Positions 7,767 through 18,987 of a stretch of DNA of 64,000 nt are shown piece by piece. A model generated the notes under the pieces. It searched no databases. It was not told where the DNA came from and was given only the letters and a program-made list of their open reading frames with translations. Source of the DNA: Elusimicrobiales bacterium (lineage in GTDB: Bacteria > Elusimicrobiota > Elusimicrobia > Elusimicrobiales > UBA9959). How positions within the stretch are numbered: position 1 is the stretch's first letter; every line of letters starts with the position of its first letter. Where the stretch lies: NCBI GenBank assembly GCA_028713125.1, contig JAQTOU010000003.1, positions 62,001 to 126,000 of the forward strand, given 5' to 3'. The translations under genes and the position numbers were made by a program.

Positions 7767-9212
7767 ATGTTCAAACTCGCCTCCAAAGCCATAGAAGTAG
7801 CGAACAAGCACCATGTCGATTTCGGCGACATCCGCATCGTCGAGGACCGCGGCCAGTACCTCGGCGTGAAGAACGGGGAGATCGCCGGCCTGACCGACAC
7901 GGTCACCCTGGGCTACGGCATCCGCGTGCTCTACAAAGGCGCCTGGGGCTTCGCCTCCGGCAGGGACATGACCGAGCGCGCCGTGGCCGAGACCACGCTG
8001 AAAGCCATCGCTATCGCCAAGGCCAGCCGCCTGCTGATGCACGGCAAAGTGCGCCTGGCCCACGAGCCGGCCCACACCGACTTCTGGCAGACCCCTTTCC
8101 TGAAGGACCCCTTCGCCGTGTCCGTGCAGACCAAGCTGGACCTGATGTTCCGGCTGGACGCGGTGCTGAGAAAGAACAGCAAGATCCGCGTGGCCGCCAC
8201 CAGCATGCGCTTTACGCGCGAGCACCAGTGGCATATGACCACCGAGGGCTCCCGCCTGGAACAGGTGCTCCTTTCCTCCGGCGCAAGCATGACCGCCACC
8301 GCCGTGGAGAACGGCGAGTCGCAGCTGCGCGGCTACCCGTGCTCCCACGGCGGCCAGACCCTCGGCGGCGGCTGGGAGATAATTGAGGCTATGGACCTGC
8401 CCGCCCACGCCGAGCGCGTGCGCGACGAGGCCGCCGCGCTGCTTAAAGCGCCCACCTGCCCAGCCGGCGAGAGGGACCTGATAATCTCCGGCAACCAGAT
8501 GGCCCTGCAGATCCACGAATCCGTCGGCCACGCTTCCGAGCTCGACCGCGTGCTCGGCTACGAGGAATCCTACGCCGGCTCGAGCTTCGCCACCACCGAG
8601 AAACTGGGAAAGTTCCGCTACGGTTCCCCGATAGTGAACCTGGTGGCCGACGCCACGCTGCCCGGCGGCCTCGCCACGGCCGGCTACGACGACGACGGAG
8701 TGAAAGCGCAGCGCTGGAACATCGTGAAGGACGGAACCCTGTCCGGCTATATGACCAACCGCGAATTCTGCGGCAGGATAGGCAAGGAGCGCTCCTGGGG
8801 CTCCTGCCGCGCCGACGGCTATTCCAATATACCGATAACCCGCATCTGCAACCTCAGCCTGATGCCCGGGAACACGCCCCTGGACCAGCTCGTCGGGGAA
8901 GTGCGCGACGGCATCATGATGGAGAACAACGTCTCCTGGAGCATAGACCAGCGGCGCCTGAATTTCCAGTTCGGCTGCGAGCTCGGCTGGCTGATAAAGA
9001 ACGGCAAGAAAACCAAAATGGTAAAGAACCCCACCTACCAGGGCATCACGCCGGAATTCTGGGGCTCCTGCGACGCGATCGCGGACCACAATGAATGGCG
9101 CCTTTGGGGCGTGGCGAATTGCGGCAAGGGTCAACCGGGCCAGACCGCTATGATGTGCCACGGCTCCAGCCCAGCGCGCTTCCGCAAGGTCAAGATAGGA
9201 ATGCACGGCTAA
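7767..9212 (+). CDS. tldD: Metalloprotease TldD, catalytic subunit
   Basis: Zinc-metalloprotease subunit of the TldD/TldE complex, 481 residues. The active-site helix HESVGHASELDR carries the HExxxH signature (H250, E251, H255). The distal zinc ligand should be Cys in the C-terminal region, where LNFQFGCELGWLIKNGK fits the family. The start at 7767 has AAAGGAT 6-13 bases upstream; an in-frame extension back to 7686 would overlap tldE and is not supported. A strong hairpin terminator follows at 9230. This closes the transcription unit just before the replication origin region. Confidence 0.92.
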   Translation: MFKLASKAIEVANKHHVDFGDIRIVEDRGQYLGVKNGEIAGLTDTVTLGYGIRVLYKGAWGFASGRDMTERAVAETTLKAIAIAKASRLLMHGKVRLAHEPAHTDFWQTPFLKDPFAVSVQTKLDLMFRLDAVLRKNSKIRVAATSMRFTREHQWHMTTEGSRLEQVLLSSGASMTATAVENGESQLRGYPCSHGGQTLGGGWEIIEAMDLPAHAERVRDEAAALLKAPTCPAGERDLIISGNQMALQIHESVGHASELDRVLGYEESYAGSSFATTEKLGKFRYGSPIVNLVADATLPGGLATAGYDDDGVKAQRWNIVKDGTLSGYMTNREFCGRIGKERSWGSCRADGYSNIPITRICNLSLMPGNTPLDQLVGEVRDGIMMENNVSWSIDQRRLNFQFGCELGWLIKNGKKTKMVKNPTYQGITPEFWGSCDAIADHNEWRLWGVANCGKGQPGQTAMMCHGSSPARFRKVKIGMHG

Positions 9213-9229
9213 ACTAATTTTATCAGCCG

Positions 9230-9259
9230 GCCGGAAAGACTGAATTTAGTCTTTCCGGC
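9230..9259 (+). terminator. Terminator hairpin after tldD
   Basis: Perfect 12-bp stem, GCCGGAAAGACT and its complement, around a six-base GAATTT loop, followed by a short T-rich run (CTTTT). It lies 17 bases after the tldD stop. Confidence 0.8.
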
Positions 9260-9513
9260 GATCTTTTATGCGCATAAAAACCATTGTTTTATATGCATTT
9301 TTTAATAGTTGACTACTTCCTATTAAATATATACTATATAGATATCCCATAAAAGAAGCTCGTTTTGCGCGATTTTTAGCCTTTTCTGTTCATTATTTTG
9401 CAACCTTTTCCCGGTAGAAACGCGGTCAAAGCATAGGTTTAAAAAAAGTTGCCAACATAATATCTGTATATAAAACAAGCATTTTCCGGGTATTTCAAAA
9501 AATTACTAACAGT

Positions 9514-9522
9514 TGTGGATAA
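9514..9522 (+). promoter_or_regulatory. DnaA box 1
   Basis: TGTGGATAA, the exact complement of the consensus DnaA box TTATCCACA. It lies 11 bp (one helical turn) upstream of a second identical box. Confidence 0.8.
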
Positions 9523-9524
9523 CT

Positions 9525-9533
9525 TGTGGATAA
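9525..9533 (+). promoter_or_regulatory. DnaA box 2, containing the dnaA start codon
   Basis: TGTGGATAA again. The GTG start codon of dnaA (9526-9528) lies within the box, so codons 1-3 (GTG GAT AAC) are partly written in the binding site. DnaA bound here would block its own initiation region. Confidence 0.78.
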
Positions 9534-10881
9534 CTTAACCGATATCAAGGAAATCTGGCAGGAAGTGGTAAAAAACCTTGGGACCGAGATAGGTTCCGAG
9601 GCCGTAGACCTTTGGGTGCGCCCGATAAAACCCCTGGTAATAGAGGGAGACACCATCAAACTCGAAGTTTCCGACTCGATAATTTATAATACGGTAAAAG
9701 ACCGCTACGAAGGGAAAATAGTGGCCCTGCTGCTCCAGGCCACAGGGAAGACCCTTAAAGTTAATTATTCAATGTCCCTGACCCAGGTGGAACCGCCGCC
9801 CCAGTCCAAGGCCACCCCGGCCTCGGTCGCTCTGCCCGCGAATTATTATTCCTTCAATCCGAATTATACTTTCGAAAGTTTTATCATGGGCACCTCCAAC
9901 CGCTTCGCTTTCGCTTCCTCTGAAGGCGTGGCGAAGAACCCGGGCCAGCAGGCCAACCCTTTCTTTATCTACAGCGCCCCGGGCCTCGGGAAAACCCACC
10001 TGCTCCATGCAATAGCCCACGGGATCTTCAAGAATAATTCCTCGGCGCGCATCCTCTATACCGCCAGCGAGAATTTCGTGAACGAGTACATCGACTCGGT
10101 GCGCGGCGGCGCCACGGAGCAGTTCAGGAGCAAGTACCGCAAGCTGGACTGCCTGCTCCTGGACGATATACAGTTCCTGGTGAACAAAGAGCGCAGCGAA
10201 GAGGAATTCTTCTACACTTTCAATTCCCTGTTCGAATCGAAGAAGCAGATCGTGGTCACTTCCGACCGGCCGCCGCGGGAGCTCGCGCTGGGCCAGCGCC
10301 TCATCTCCCGCTTCCTTTCCGGCGTCGTGGCCGATATCAAGATCCCCGATTTCGAGACCCGGATGGCCATCCTCCGCCAGAAGAAAGAGCAGCATAAATT
10401 CGAGCTGCCCGACGACGTGATAACTTTCATAGCCGAGAACGTCAAAAAGAATATCAGGGAGCTGGAAGGCTGCCTGATCACCGTGGTGAACTTTTTCTCC
10501 AATATGCCCGTGCAGCCGTCCATAGACGCCGTAAGAGAGCTTATAAAGGACCATATAAGCGACCAGGACCACGACGACAAGAAAGTGACCATCGAGCTGA
10601 TAAAGACCGTGGTTTCCGACAAATACTCCGTCGAAGCCAGGGACCTGAATTCGAAGAAGCGCAACGAGAACATCGCTTTCCCCAGGCAGGTAGCGATGTA
10701 CCTGGCCTGCACGCTGACGGACCTGACCCAGACGGACATAGGCGAAGCTTTCGACCGCGACCACGCCACGGTGATCTACGCCAAGAATAAAATAGGGCAG
10801 ATGGTGCAGACCGACCCGTATTTCAACGAGACCCTGAACCAGATAATTTCGAAGATAAAGACCGTTAATAACCAGGGGTAG
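9526..10881 (+). CDS. dnaA: Chromosomal replication initiator DnaA
   Basis: AAA+ initiator that binds DnaA boxes and opens the origin; 451 residues, normal length. Domain I is residues 1-85 (IKEIWQEVVKNLG). A linker with Pro/Ala follows. The AAA+ core starts near NPNYTFESFIMGTSNRFAFA, with Walker A SAPGLGKTHLL, Walker B LLLDDIQFL, and the RLISRFLSGVVADI sensor/arginine-finger region. C-terminal domain IV carries the box-recognition signature DRDHATVIYAKNKI. The start is GTG at 9526, embedded in a DnaA box; the reading begins MDNLTDIKEIW. The dnaN gene follows after 117 bases. Confidence 0.97.
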   Translation: MDNLTDIKEIWQEVVKNLGTEIGSEAVDLWVRPIKPLVIEGDTIKLEVSDSIIYNTVKDRYEGKIVALLLQATGKTLKVNYSMSLTQVEPPPQSKATPASVALPANYYSFNPNYTFESFIMGTSNRFAFASSEGVAKNPGQQANPFFIYSAPGLGKTHLLHAIAHGIFKNNSSARILYTASENFVNEYIDSVRGGATEQFRSKYRKLDCLLLDDIQFLVNKERSEEEFFYTFNSLFESKKQIVVTSDRPPRELALGQRLISRFLSGVVADIKIPDFETRMAILRQKKEQHKFELPDDVITFIAENVKKNIRELEGCLITVVNFFSNMPVQPSIDAVRELIKDHISDQDHDDKKVTIELIKTVVSDKYSVEARDLNSKKRNENIAFPRQVAMYLACTLTDLTQTDIGEAFDRDHATVIYAKNKIGQMVQTDPYFNETLNQIISKIKTVNNQG

Positions 10882-10998
10882 GACGTCCGCGGCGCGGAGT
10901 TTTGTCGGTACAGTTAATAAAATCGGATAAGCTGCTGATAACTTTCTCCTATAGATCCAACGCTTTGACGCTATCAACAGACTGTCTTATAGAGGATC

Positions 10999-12117
10999 AT
11001 GACCATGAAAATAAACAGTAACAGGGAAACCCTGATAAAGGGAATTCAGACGATACAGGCCGGCGTCTCCTCGAAGACCGGAACCATACCGATACTGCAG
11101 AACTTCCTGATGGAAACCGAGGATAAGGGCGTCAAGGTCGTATTCACCGACCTCGAAATGGCCATCAAGCACCACATCCCCCTCGAGATAAAAGGGGAGG
11201 GAAGCATTACGGTCCCGATAAAGAAATTCATGGAGATCCTCCAGAACCTGGGCGCGGATTCCCCCGTGAACATAGCCGTGGACGAGAACAACAGGATCTC
11301 GATCCTGAGCGGCAAATCCCGCTTCAAGCTGGGCGGCACGCCGAAGAACGACTACCCGGTGATCCCCGACCTCGACGAGAGCAACTCTTTCAAGATCCCG
11401 GCCAAGCTCCTGGGCGAGATGATCACCAGCACCATCTTCTCCGCCTCCACCGAGGACGACAGGCATTTCCTGAACGGCCTGCTCTGGAAGTTCGAGAAAG
11501 ACACCTTCTCCCTGGTGGCTACCGACGGCCGCCGCCTGGCCATCACCTCCACTAAAAAGATCAAGGCGAAAAAAGAATTCAAGGTCATAGTGCCTTCCAA
11601 GATCCTCGGCGAGCTCGCCGGCTACCTCAAGAGCGGCGTAAAGGACGCGGACGAGGTCACCGTGGGCCTGTCCTCCAACCAGATAGGTTTCAAGATCGGC
11701 AAGACCGTGTTCATCTCCCGCCTGGTGGAGGGGAACTTCCCCGCCTTCGAGCAGATCATTCCCAAGACCCACGAGATGGAGATCCTGCTCAACGCCGAAA
11801 AGCTCATGGCCGTGACCAAGCGCGCCGCTATCTGCTGCAACGAGCGCTCCGGGGCCGTGAAATACACTTTCAAAAAGGACGCGCTGGTGGTCAACTCCGC
11901 CTCGCAGAGCATGGATTTCGAGGATGAGCTGGAAATAGACTACAAGGGCAAGGAATTCCAGATCAGCTTCAATCCCAAGTTCGTGCTGGACATCCTCAAG
12001 GCCGCCGGCGACAGCGACATCACCGCGGAATTCACTTCCCCGGCGACGCCCGCGCTGCTGCGGGTGAAGGGCCGCGAAGACCTGATCTATATCGTGATGC
12101 CGCTGCGCACCCAGTAA
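10999..12117 (+). CDS. dnaN: DNA polymerase III sliding clamp (beta subunit)
   Basis: Ring-shaped processivity clamp, 372 residues with the three repeated clamp domains. Recognisable stretches are GIQTIQAGVSSKTGTIPILQNFL near the N-terminus, HFLNGLLWKFEKDTFSLVATDGRRLA in domain 2 and the C-terminal VMPLRTQ (the usual VMPMR-L end). Two ATGs at 10999 and 11005 are both possible (MTMKIN or MKIN). AGAGG at 10991-10995 is better spaced for the second, which would remove two residues. The DUF721 gene starts one base after the stop. Confidence 0.97.
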   Translation: MTMKINSNRETLIKGIQTIQAGVSSKTGTIPILQNFLMETEDKGVKVVFTDLEMAIKHHIPLEIKGEGSITVPIKKFMEILQNLGADSPVNIAVDENNRISILSGKSRFKLGGTPKNDYPVIPDLDESNSFKIPAKLLGEMITSTIFSASTEDDRHFLNGLLWKFEKDTFSLVATDGRRLAITSTKKIKAKKEFKVIVPSKILGELAGYLKSGVKDADEVTVGLSSNQIGFKIGKTVFISRLVEGNFPAFEQIIPKTHEMEILLNAEKLMAVTKRAAICCNERSGAVKYTFKKDALVVNSASQSMDFEDELEIDYKGKEFQISFNPKFVLDILKAAGDSDITAEFTSPATPALLRVKGREDLIYIVMPLRTQ

Positions 12118-12118
12118 T

Positions 12119-12421
12119 ATGTTCCTGGAGAAAAGAAAGGCCAACTGGACCAAAGCGAGCGCGGTCTGCTCGTCCCCGAAAGTGCTGGGGGTCTTTACCG
12201 ACAGGCTGGCTCTTCTGGACGCGGTCTGGAAGAAGGAAATGGGGCGCCTTGGCGAGCATTGCGTCCTGCTCGGAGTGGACCGGGACGTTATCCTGGTGAA
12301 GCCCTCCTCGGCGACGGCGGCCAGCGAGCTCTCACTGCGCAGCTCGGTGCTGGTCAAGAGCCTTAACAAGCATTTCAGGAAGCCGTGGATAAAAGCGATA
12401 AAGACGGCCAACAGTATATAA
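12119..12421 (+). CDS. DUF721/DciA-like protein
   Basis: A 100-residue protein between dnaN and gyrB. Short DUF721 proteins sit here in many phyla, and the family includes DciA, the ancestral loader of the DnaB helicase. Features are KVLGVFTDRLALLDAVWKKEMG, then ILVKPSSATAASELSLRSSVLVKSLNKHF, the 'surface-exposed strand then basic helix' pattern of the family. It begins one base after the dnaN stop, so it is probably co-translated. The recF gene often found at this locus is absent. The family assignment is from context and pattern and should be confirmed by profile search. Confidence 0.62.
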   Translation: MFLEKRKANWTKASAVCSSPKVLGVFTDRLALLDAVWKKEMGRLGEHCVLLGVDRDVILVKPSSATAASELSLRSSVLVKSLNKHFRKPWIKAIKTANSI

Positions 12422-14938
<2,517 letters not shown>

Positions 14939-14957
14939 TTAACGGAGCACAGATAAA

Positions 14958-17471
14958 ATGGCAGAACCTAAAGACCTTACACCGAAGCAGACGGAAAACA
15001 TGTTCATCAACATCGTCGACCGCGATATCAGCGAGGAGATGAAGTCCTCCTATATAGACTACTCCATGAGCGTCATAGTCGGCCGGGCCCTGCCCGACGT
15101 GCGCGACGGCCTTAAGCCGGTGCACCGCCGCGTGCTGTACACCATGGACGATATGGGCCTGCAGCATAACAAGCCCTTTAAAAAATCCGCCCGCATCGTC
15201 GGCGACGTGATGGGTAAGTACCACCCGCACGGCGACGCCTCCATCTACGACACCCTCGTCCGCATGGCCCAGTCCTTCAGCCTGCGCTATATGCTGGTGG
15301 ACGGGCAGGGTAACTTCGGTTCCGTGGACGGCGACCCCGCCGCCGCGATGCGTTATACCGAGGCCCGCCTCTCCGGCATCGCCGGCGAGCTGCTCGCCGA
15401 TATAGAAAAAGAGACGGTCAAGTTCGTTCCCAACTACGACGGGTCCATGACCGAGCCTTCTGTGCTGCCCGGCAAGCTGCCCAACCTCCTCGTCAACGGC
15501 TCCTCCGGCATCGCTGTCGGCATGGCCACCAATATCCCCACCCATAACCTCGGCGAGGTCTGCGACGCGACCATCGCGGTGATGGAGAACCCTGACATCG
15601 AGACCAAAGAGCTGATGAAGATCATCAAGGGTCCCGACTTCCCGACCGGCGGCATCATCCGCGGCCGCAAAGGCATCAAAGATTACTTCGAGACCGGCCG
15701 CGGCTCCATCACCACCCAGGCCCGCGCCGAGATCGAGGAGATGAAGGGCAACCGCGAATGCATCGCGATCACCGAGATCCCCTACCAGGTGAACAAAGCC
15801 ACCCTCATCGAGACCATCGCCGAACTCGTGAAAGAGAAGAAGATCGCCGATATCTCCGATATCCGCGACGAGTCGGACCGCCGCGGGATGCGCATCGTCA
15901 TCGAGATCAAGCGCGACGGCAATGCCCAGGTAGTCCTGAACCTCCTTTACAAGCACACGCAGATGGAAGCTTCCTTCGGCGTGATCATGCTGGCCATCGT
16001 GGACGGCCGCCCCCGCGTACTGCCCATCAAAGAAGTGATGCTCCAGTACGTGCGCCACCGCCGCCTGATGGTGGTGAACCGGACCAAGTACGACCTTAAG
16101 AAGGCCCTGGCCCGCGCCCACATCCTGGAAGGCTACCTGATAGCCCTGCAGAACATCGACGCCGTCGTCGAGATCATAAAGAAATCGAAGGACGCCCTCG
16201 AAGCCAAGATGAAGCTGATGGCGAAGTTCGCCCTCACCGACATCCAGTCGCAGGCCATCCTCGACATGCGCCTGCACCAGCTCACCCGCCTCGAGACCGG
16301 CGCGATAGAGGAGGAGCACAAAGCCCTGATGAAGCTCATCGGCGAGCTGCGCGCCATCCTGGCCGACCCCAAGCGCGTCCTCAAGATCATCGTCGAGGAA
16401 CTCAAAGAGATGAAGGAAAAGTACGGCGACAAGCGCCAGACCGAGATCACCGGCGAAGCCGCCGAGCTCGATATCGAAGACCTCATCCCCGAAGAGGACG
16501 TCATCATCACCATGTCCCACGGCGGCTACATCAAGCGCATCCCGGCCGACACCTACAAGGTGCAGGGCCGCGGCGGCAAAGGCATCATCGGCTCGGACGT
16601 GAAAGAGGAGGACTTCATCGAGAAGCTCTTCATCACCTCCAGCCACGCCACGATCCTGATGTTCACCACCCGCGGCAAAGTGTACGCGCTCAAGGGCTAC
16701 GAGATCCCCGAGGGCAACCGCACTTCGCGCGGCAAAGCCATCGTGAACCTGCTCCAGATCAAGGACGAGCGGGTCACCTCGGTGCTCGCCATCGAGTCCT
16801 TCGCCGAAGCCAAGGGAAAGGAAAGCTTCATCGTGATGTGCACCCGCAAGGGCAATATCAAGAAGACCCCGATCTCCGACTTCGCCAATATCCGGAAAGG
16901 CGGCATCATCGCCATCGGCCTCGAGGACGGCGACATCCTGACCAGCGTGGGGCATACCGACGGGAACTATGAGATCATCATAGGGACCAAGGAAGGCATG
17001 TCCATCCGCTTCAGCGAGAGCGACGTCCGCTCCATGGGCCGCGGGGCCATGGGCGTGCGCGGCATCCGCCTGGACAAGACGGACACCGTCATCGGGATGG
17101 AAGTGGCCGAGCCGAAGACCAAGAAGACGCTCCTGACCGTCTGCGAGCTGGGCTTCGGAAAGCGCACCGACCTCGACGAATACCGCCACCAGAACCGCGG
17201 CGGCTCCGGCGTGATCACCATCAAGGCCACCGAGCGCAACGGCGCGGTGGTCGGCATCTACCTGGTGGAGAACAAAGACCACCTGATGGTGATGACCGAG
17301 AAGGGCAAGATCATCCGCATGCCCTGCAAGACGCTGCGCGTCATCAGCCGCAATACCCAGGGCGTCCGCCTGGTCCGCATGGAGGAAGGCGACAAGATAG
17401 CCTCCGTGGAGCCGGTGATAGACGACGGCGTGGAAGGCGGGGAAGTTAAGCCGCCGGAAGAAAAGAAGTAA
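14958..17471 (+). CDS. gyrA: DNA gyrase subunit A
   Basis: DNA-breaking subunit of gyrase, 837 residues. The catalytic tyrosine is Y133 in [12 protein letters not shown]. The C-terminal beta-pinwheel carries the gyrase-specific GyrA box QGRGGKG (536-542), which argues against ParC. In the quinolone-determining region the sequence [13 protein letters not shown] has Ala94 where E. coli has Ser83, and Asp98 at the Asp87 position. The tail is acidic ([16 protein letters not shown]). It is co-directional with gyrB and is followed by a terminator at 17489. Confidence 0.97.
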   Translation: MAEPKDLTPKQTENMFINIVDRDISEEMKSSYIDYSMSVIVGRALPDVRDGLKPVHRRVLYTMDDMGLQHNKPFKKSARIVGDVMGKYHPHGDASIYDTLVRMAQSFSLRYMLVDGQGNFGSVDGDPAAAMRYTEARLSGIAGELLADIEKETVKFVPNYDGSMTEPSVLPGKLPNLLVNGSSGIAVGMATNIPTHNLGEVCDATIAVMENPDIETKELMKIIKGPDFPTGGIIRGRKGIKDYFETGRGSITTQARAEIEEMKGNRECIAITEIPYQVNKATLIETIAELVKEKKIADISDIRDESDRRGMRIVIEIKRDGNAQVVLNLLYKHTQMEASFGVIMLAIVDGRPRVLPIKEVMLQYVRHRRLMVVNRTKYDLKKALARAHILEGYLIALQNIDAVVEIIKKSKDALEAKMKLMAKFALTDIQSQAILDMRLHQLTRLETGAIEEEHKALMKLIGELRAILADPKRVLKIIVEELKEMKEKYGDKRQTEITGEAAELDIEDLIPEEDVIITMSHGGYIKRIPADTYKVQGRGGKGIIGSDVKEEDFIEKLFITSSHATILMFTTRGKVYALKGYEIPEGNRTSRGKAIVNLLQIKDERVTSVLAIESFAEAKGKESFIVMCTRKGNIKKTPISDFANIRKGGIIAIGLEDGDILTSVGHTDGNYEIIIGTKEGMSIRFSESDVRSMGRGAMGVRGIRLDKTDTVIGMEVAEPKTKKTLLTVCELGFGKRTDLDEYRHQNRGGSGVITIKATERNGAVVGIYLVENKDHLMVMTEKGKIIRMPCKTLRVISRNTQGVRLVRMEEGDKIASVEPVIDDGVEGGEVKPPEEKK

Positions 17472-17488
17472 TAACGCCCCAAAGAACG

Positions 17489-17526
17489 GCGGCCGGCGGA
17501 GCTAAAACTCCCCGGCCGCTTTCTTT
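17489..17526 (+). terminator. Terminator after gyrA
   Basis: GCGGCCGG pairs with CCGGCCGC across a 15-base loop, followed by TTTCTTTT. It lies 17 bases past the gyrA stop and just before marC. Confidence 0.7.
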
Positions 17527-17541
17527 TGCTAAAATTAAAGC

Positions 17542-18138
17542 ATGGACCTGGCTCAATTCATCTCATCCGTCTTCACGCTTACGCTGGTCATGGACCCGCT
17601 CGGGAACATGCCGCCTTTCGTCACGGCCCTGAAGGGCGTGCCGCAGGAGCGGCGCCGCGCCGTGGTCAGGCGGGAACTATTTATAGCCCTCGGCATCATG
17701 ATCTTCTTCCTGCTCTTCGGGAAATCCCTGATGACTTTCCTGGCGCTGGATATCGTTTCACTCAGCGTGGGCGGGGGGATAGTGCTGTTCCTGATAGCCA
17801 TCCAGATGATCTTCCCCACTAACCACTCGTCCTTCGGCGAGCTCCCCGGCGGAGAGCCTTTCATCGTGCCGCTGGCTATCCCGTTAATCGCCGGGCCTTC
17901 CACGCTGACCACCATCCTTATTTTTTCCATGAATTCCGGCGGCTGGCTGGGCACCCTGGCCGTGGTCATCGTTTCCTGGCTGATCAATATGGCCATCCTC
18001 GCCGGGTTCTCCGAAAGGATCTCGCGGTTCATGGGCGCCCGCGGCCTGATCGCGATGGAAAAGCTCATGGGCATGATCCTCGTGACGATTTCCGTACAGA
18101 TGATAATGACCGGCCTGAAAAAATTCCTGACCGGCTGA
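17542..18138 (+). CDS. MarC-family integral membrane protein
   Basis: Inner-membrane protein of 198 residues with about six hydrophobic helices. The N-terminus FTLTLVMDPLGNMPPFVTALKGVP is the typical MarC/UPF0056 start, and VPLAIPLIAGPSTLTTILIF is the family's second conserved block. Its transport role is not established in general; the old link to multidrug resistance was not upheld in E. coli. It starts soon after the gyrA terminator and is followed 18 bases later by proC. Confidence 0.85.
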   Translation: MDLAQFISSVFTLTLVMDPLGNMPPFVTALKGVPQERRRAVVRRELFIALGIMIFFLLFGKSLMTFLALDIVSLSVGGGIVLFLIAIQMIFPTNHSSFGELPGGEPFIVPLAIPLIAGPSTLTTILIFSMNSGGWLGTLAVVIVSWLINMAILAGFSERISRFMGARGLIAMEKLMGMILVTISVQMIMTGLKKFLTG

Positions 18139-18156
18139 ACCATAGGAACTTGAAAT

Positions 18157-18987
18157 ATGAAACAGAATAAAGTTTCGGAGACCGGCGCTGGGAAAATAGC
18201 CGTCATAGGCGCCGGGAATATAGGCGCGGCCATAGCCAGGGGGCTGGCGGCTTCCGGGAAGTTCCTGCCGCAGGACATAATCCTTACCCGGCGCCGCGCC
18301 GAATTCCTGGAGGAGCTGCGCGCTGAAAAATTCACGGTACTGTCGGACAACCGCGCGGCGGTGAAGAGCGCCGGCATCGTCATCCTGGCCGTGGGGCCCC
18401 TGGAGGCGGAAGCCGCGGTAAAAGAAATAAGCCCCGCGCTGACCGGGGGGCATATAGTGATCTCAATAGTCTCCGGCGTGACCACCGCGCAGATCTCCGG
18501 CTGGATGAAAAAGAAGGTCAGCCTGGTCAGGGCCATGACCAATACCGCCATCGCGATACGCGAAGCGATGACCTGCCTCTGCGCCGCCCCCGAAAGCCGG
18601 GCCGCGCTGGCCGAAGCCAAGGAGATCTTCGACGCTCTTGGAAAGACGCTCGTCATAAAAGAGGAACTCATGCTTTCCGCCACCGCGCTGACCGGCTGCG
18701 GGATCGCTTTTTTCCTTCGCGCGATACGCGCCGCCTCCCAGGGCGGGACGCAGATAGGCTTTCATTCCGAAGAAGCCCTCGCCATGGCCGCCCAGACCGC
18801 GCGCGGCGCCGCCTCGCTCCTCCTCGACAAGCGGGGCCACCCGGAAAGCGAGATAGATAAAGTTACCACGCCGCGCGGCTGCACCATAGAGGGCCTCAAT
18901 GAAATGGAGCATCACGGCTTCAGCTCGGCCATGATAACCGGGATAGTGACCTCCAACGAGAAAGCCGCCAAATTATTCGACAAGTGA
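18157..18987 (+). CDS. proC: Pyrroline-5-carboxylate reductase
   Basis: Last step of proline synthesis, NAD(P)H-dependent, cytoplasmic. The 276-residue protein has an N-terminal Rossmann motif IAVIGAGNIGAAIARGLA, a second block VVILAVGPLEAEAAVKEISP, and the dimerisation-domain signature (ALTGCGIAFFLRAIRAASQGG ... DKVTTPRGCTIEGLNEME), close to the classical V(T/A)SPGGTT signature. The stop overlaps the GTG start of the next gene (GTGA), so they form one operon. Confidence 0.92.
   Translation: MKQNKVSETGAGKIAVIGAGNIGAAIARGLAASGKFLPQDIILTRRRAEFLEELRAEKFTVLSDNRAAVKSAGIVILAVGPLEAEAAVKEISPALTGGHIVISIVSGVTTAQISGWMKKKVSLVRAMTNTAIAIREAMTCLCAAPESRAALAEAKEIFDALGKTLVIKEELMLSATALTGCGIAFFLRAIRAASQGGTQIGFHSEEALAMAAQTARGAASLLLDKRGHPESEIDKVTTPRGCTIEGLNEMEHHGFSSAMITGIVTSNEKAAKLFDK

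Larger units (their letters stand above)
9260..9533 (+). other. Origin-like AT-rich region upstream of and overlapping the dnaA start
   Basis: There is no gene between tldD and dnaA (9213-9525). The DNA here is markedly AT-rich against the GC-rich surroundings, for example the A/T-only-like stretch around 9300-9350, which is a plausible unwinding element. It ends in two perfect DnaA boxes at the dnaA start. The position immediately upstream of dnaA-dnaN-gyrB-gyrA is the classic oriC or dnaA-promoter location. Only two perfect boxes are visible, so this may be the dnaA regulatory region rather than the full origin. Confidence 0.55.

Noticed and set aside
7752-9206. 484-codon minus-strand frame opposite tldD
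   Set aside because: Antisense shadow; TldD with HExxxH is certain on the plus strand.
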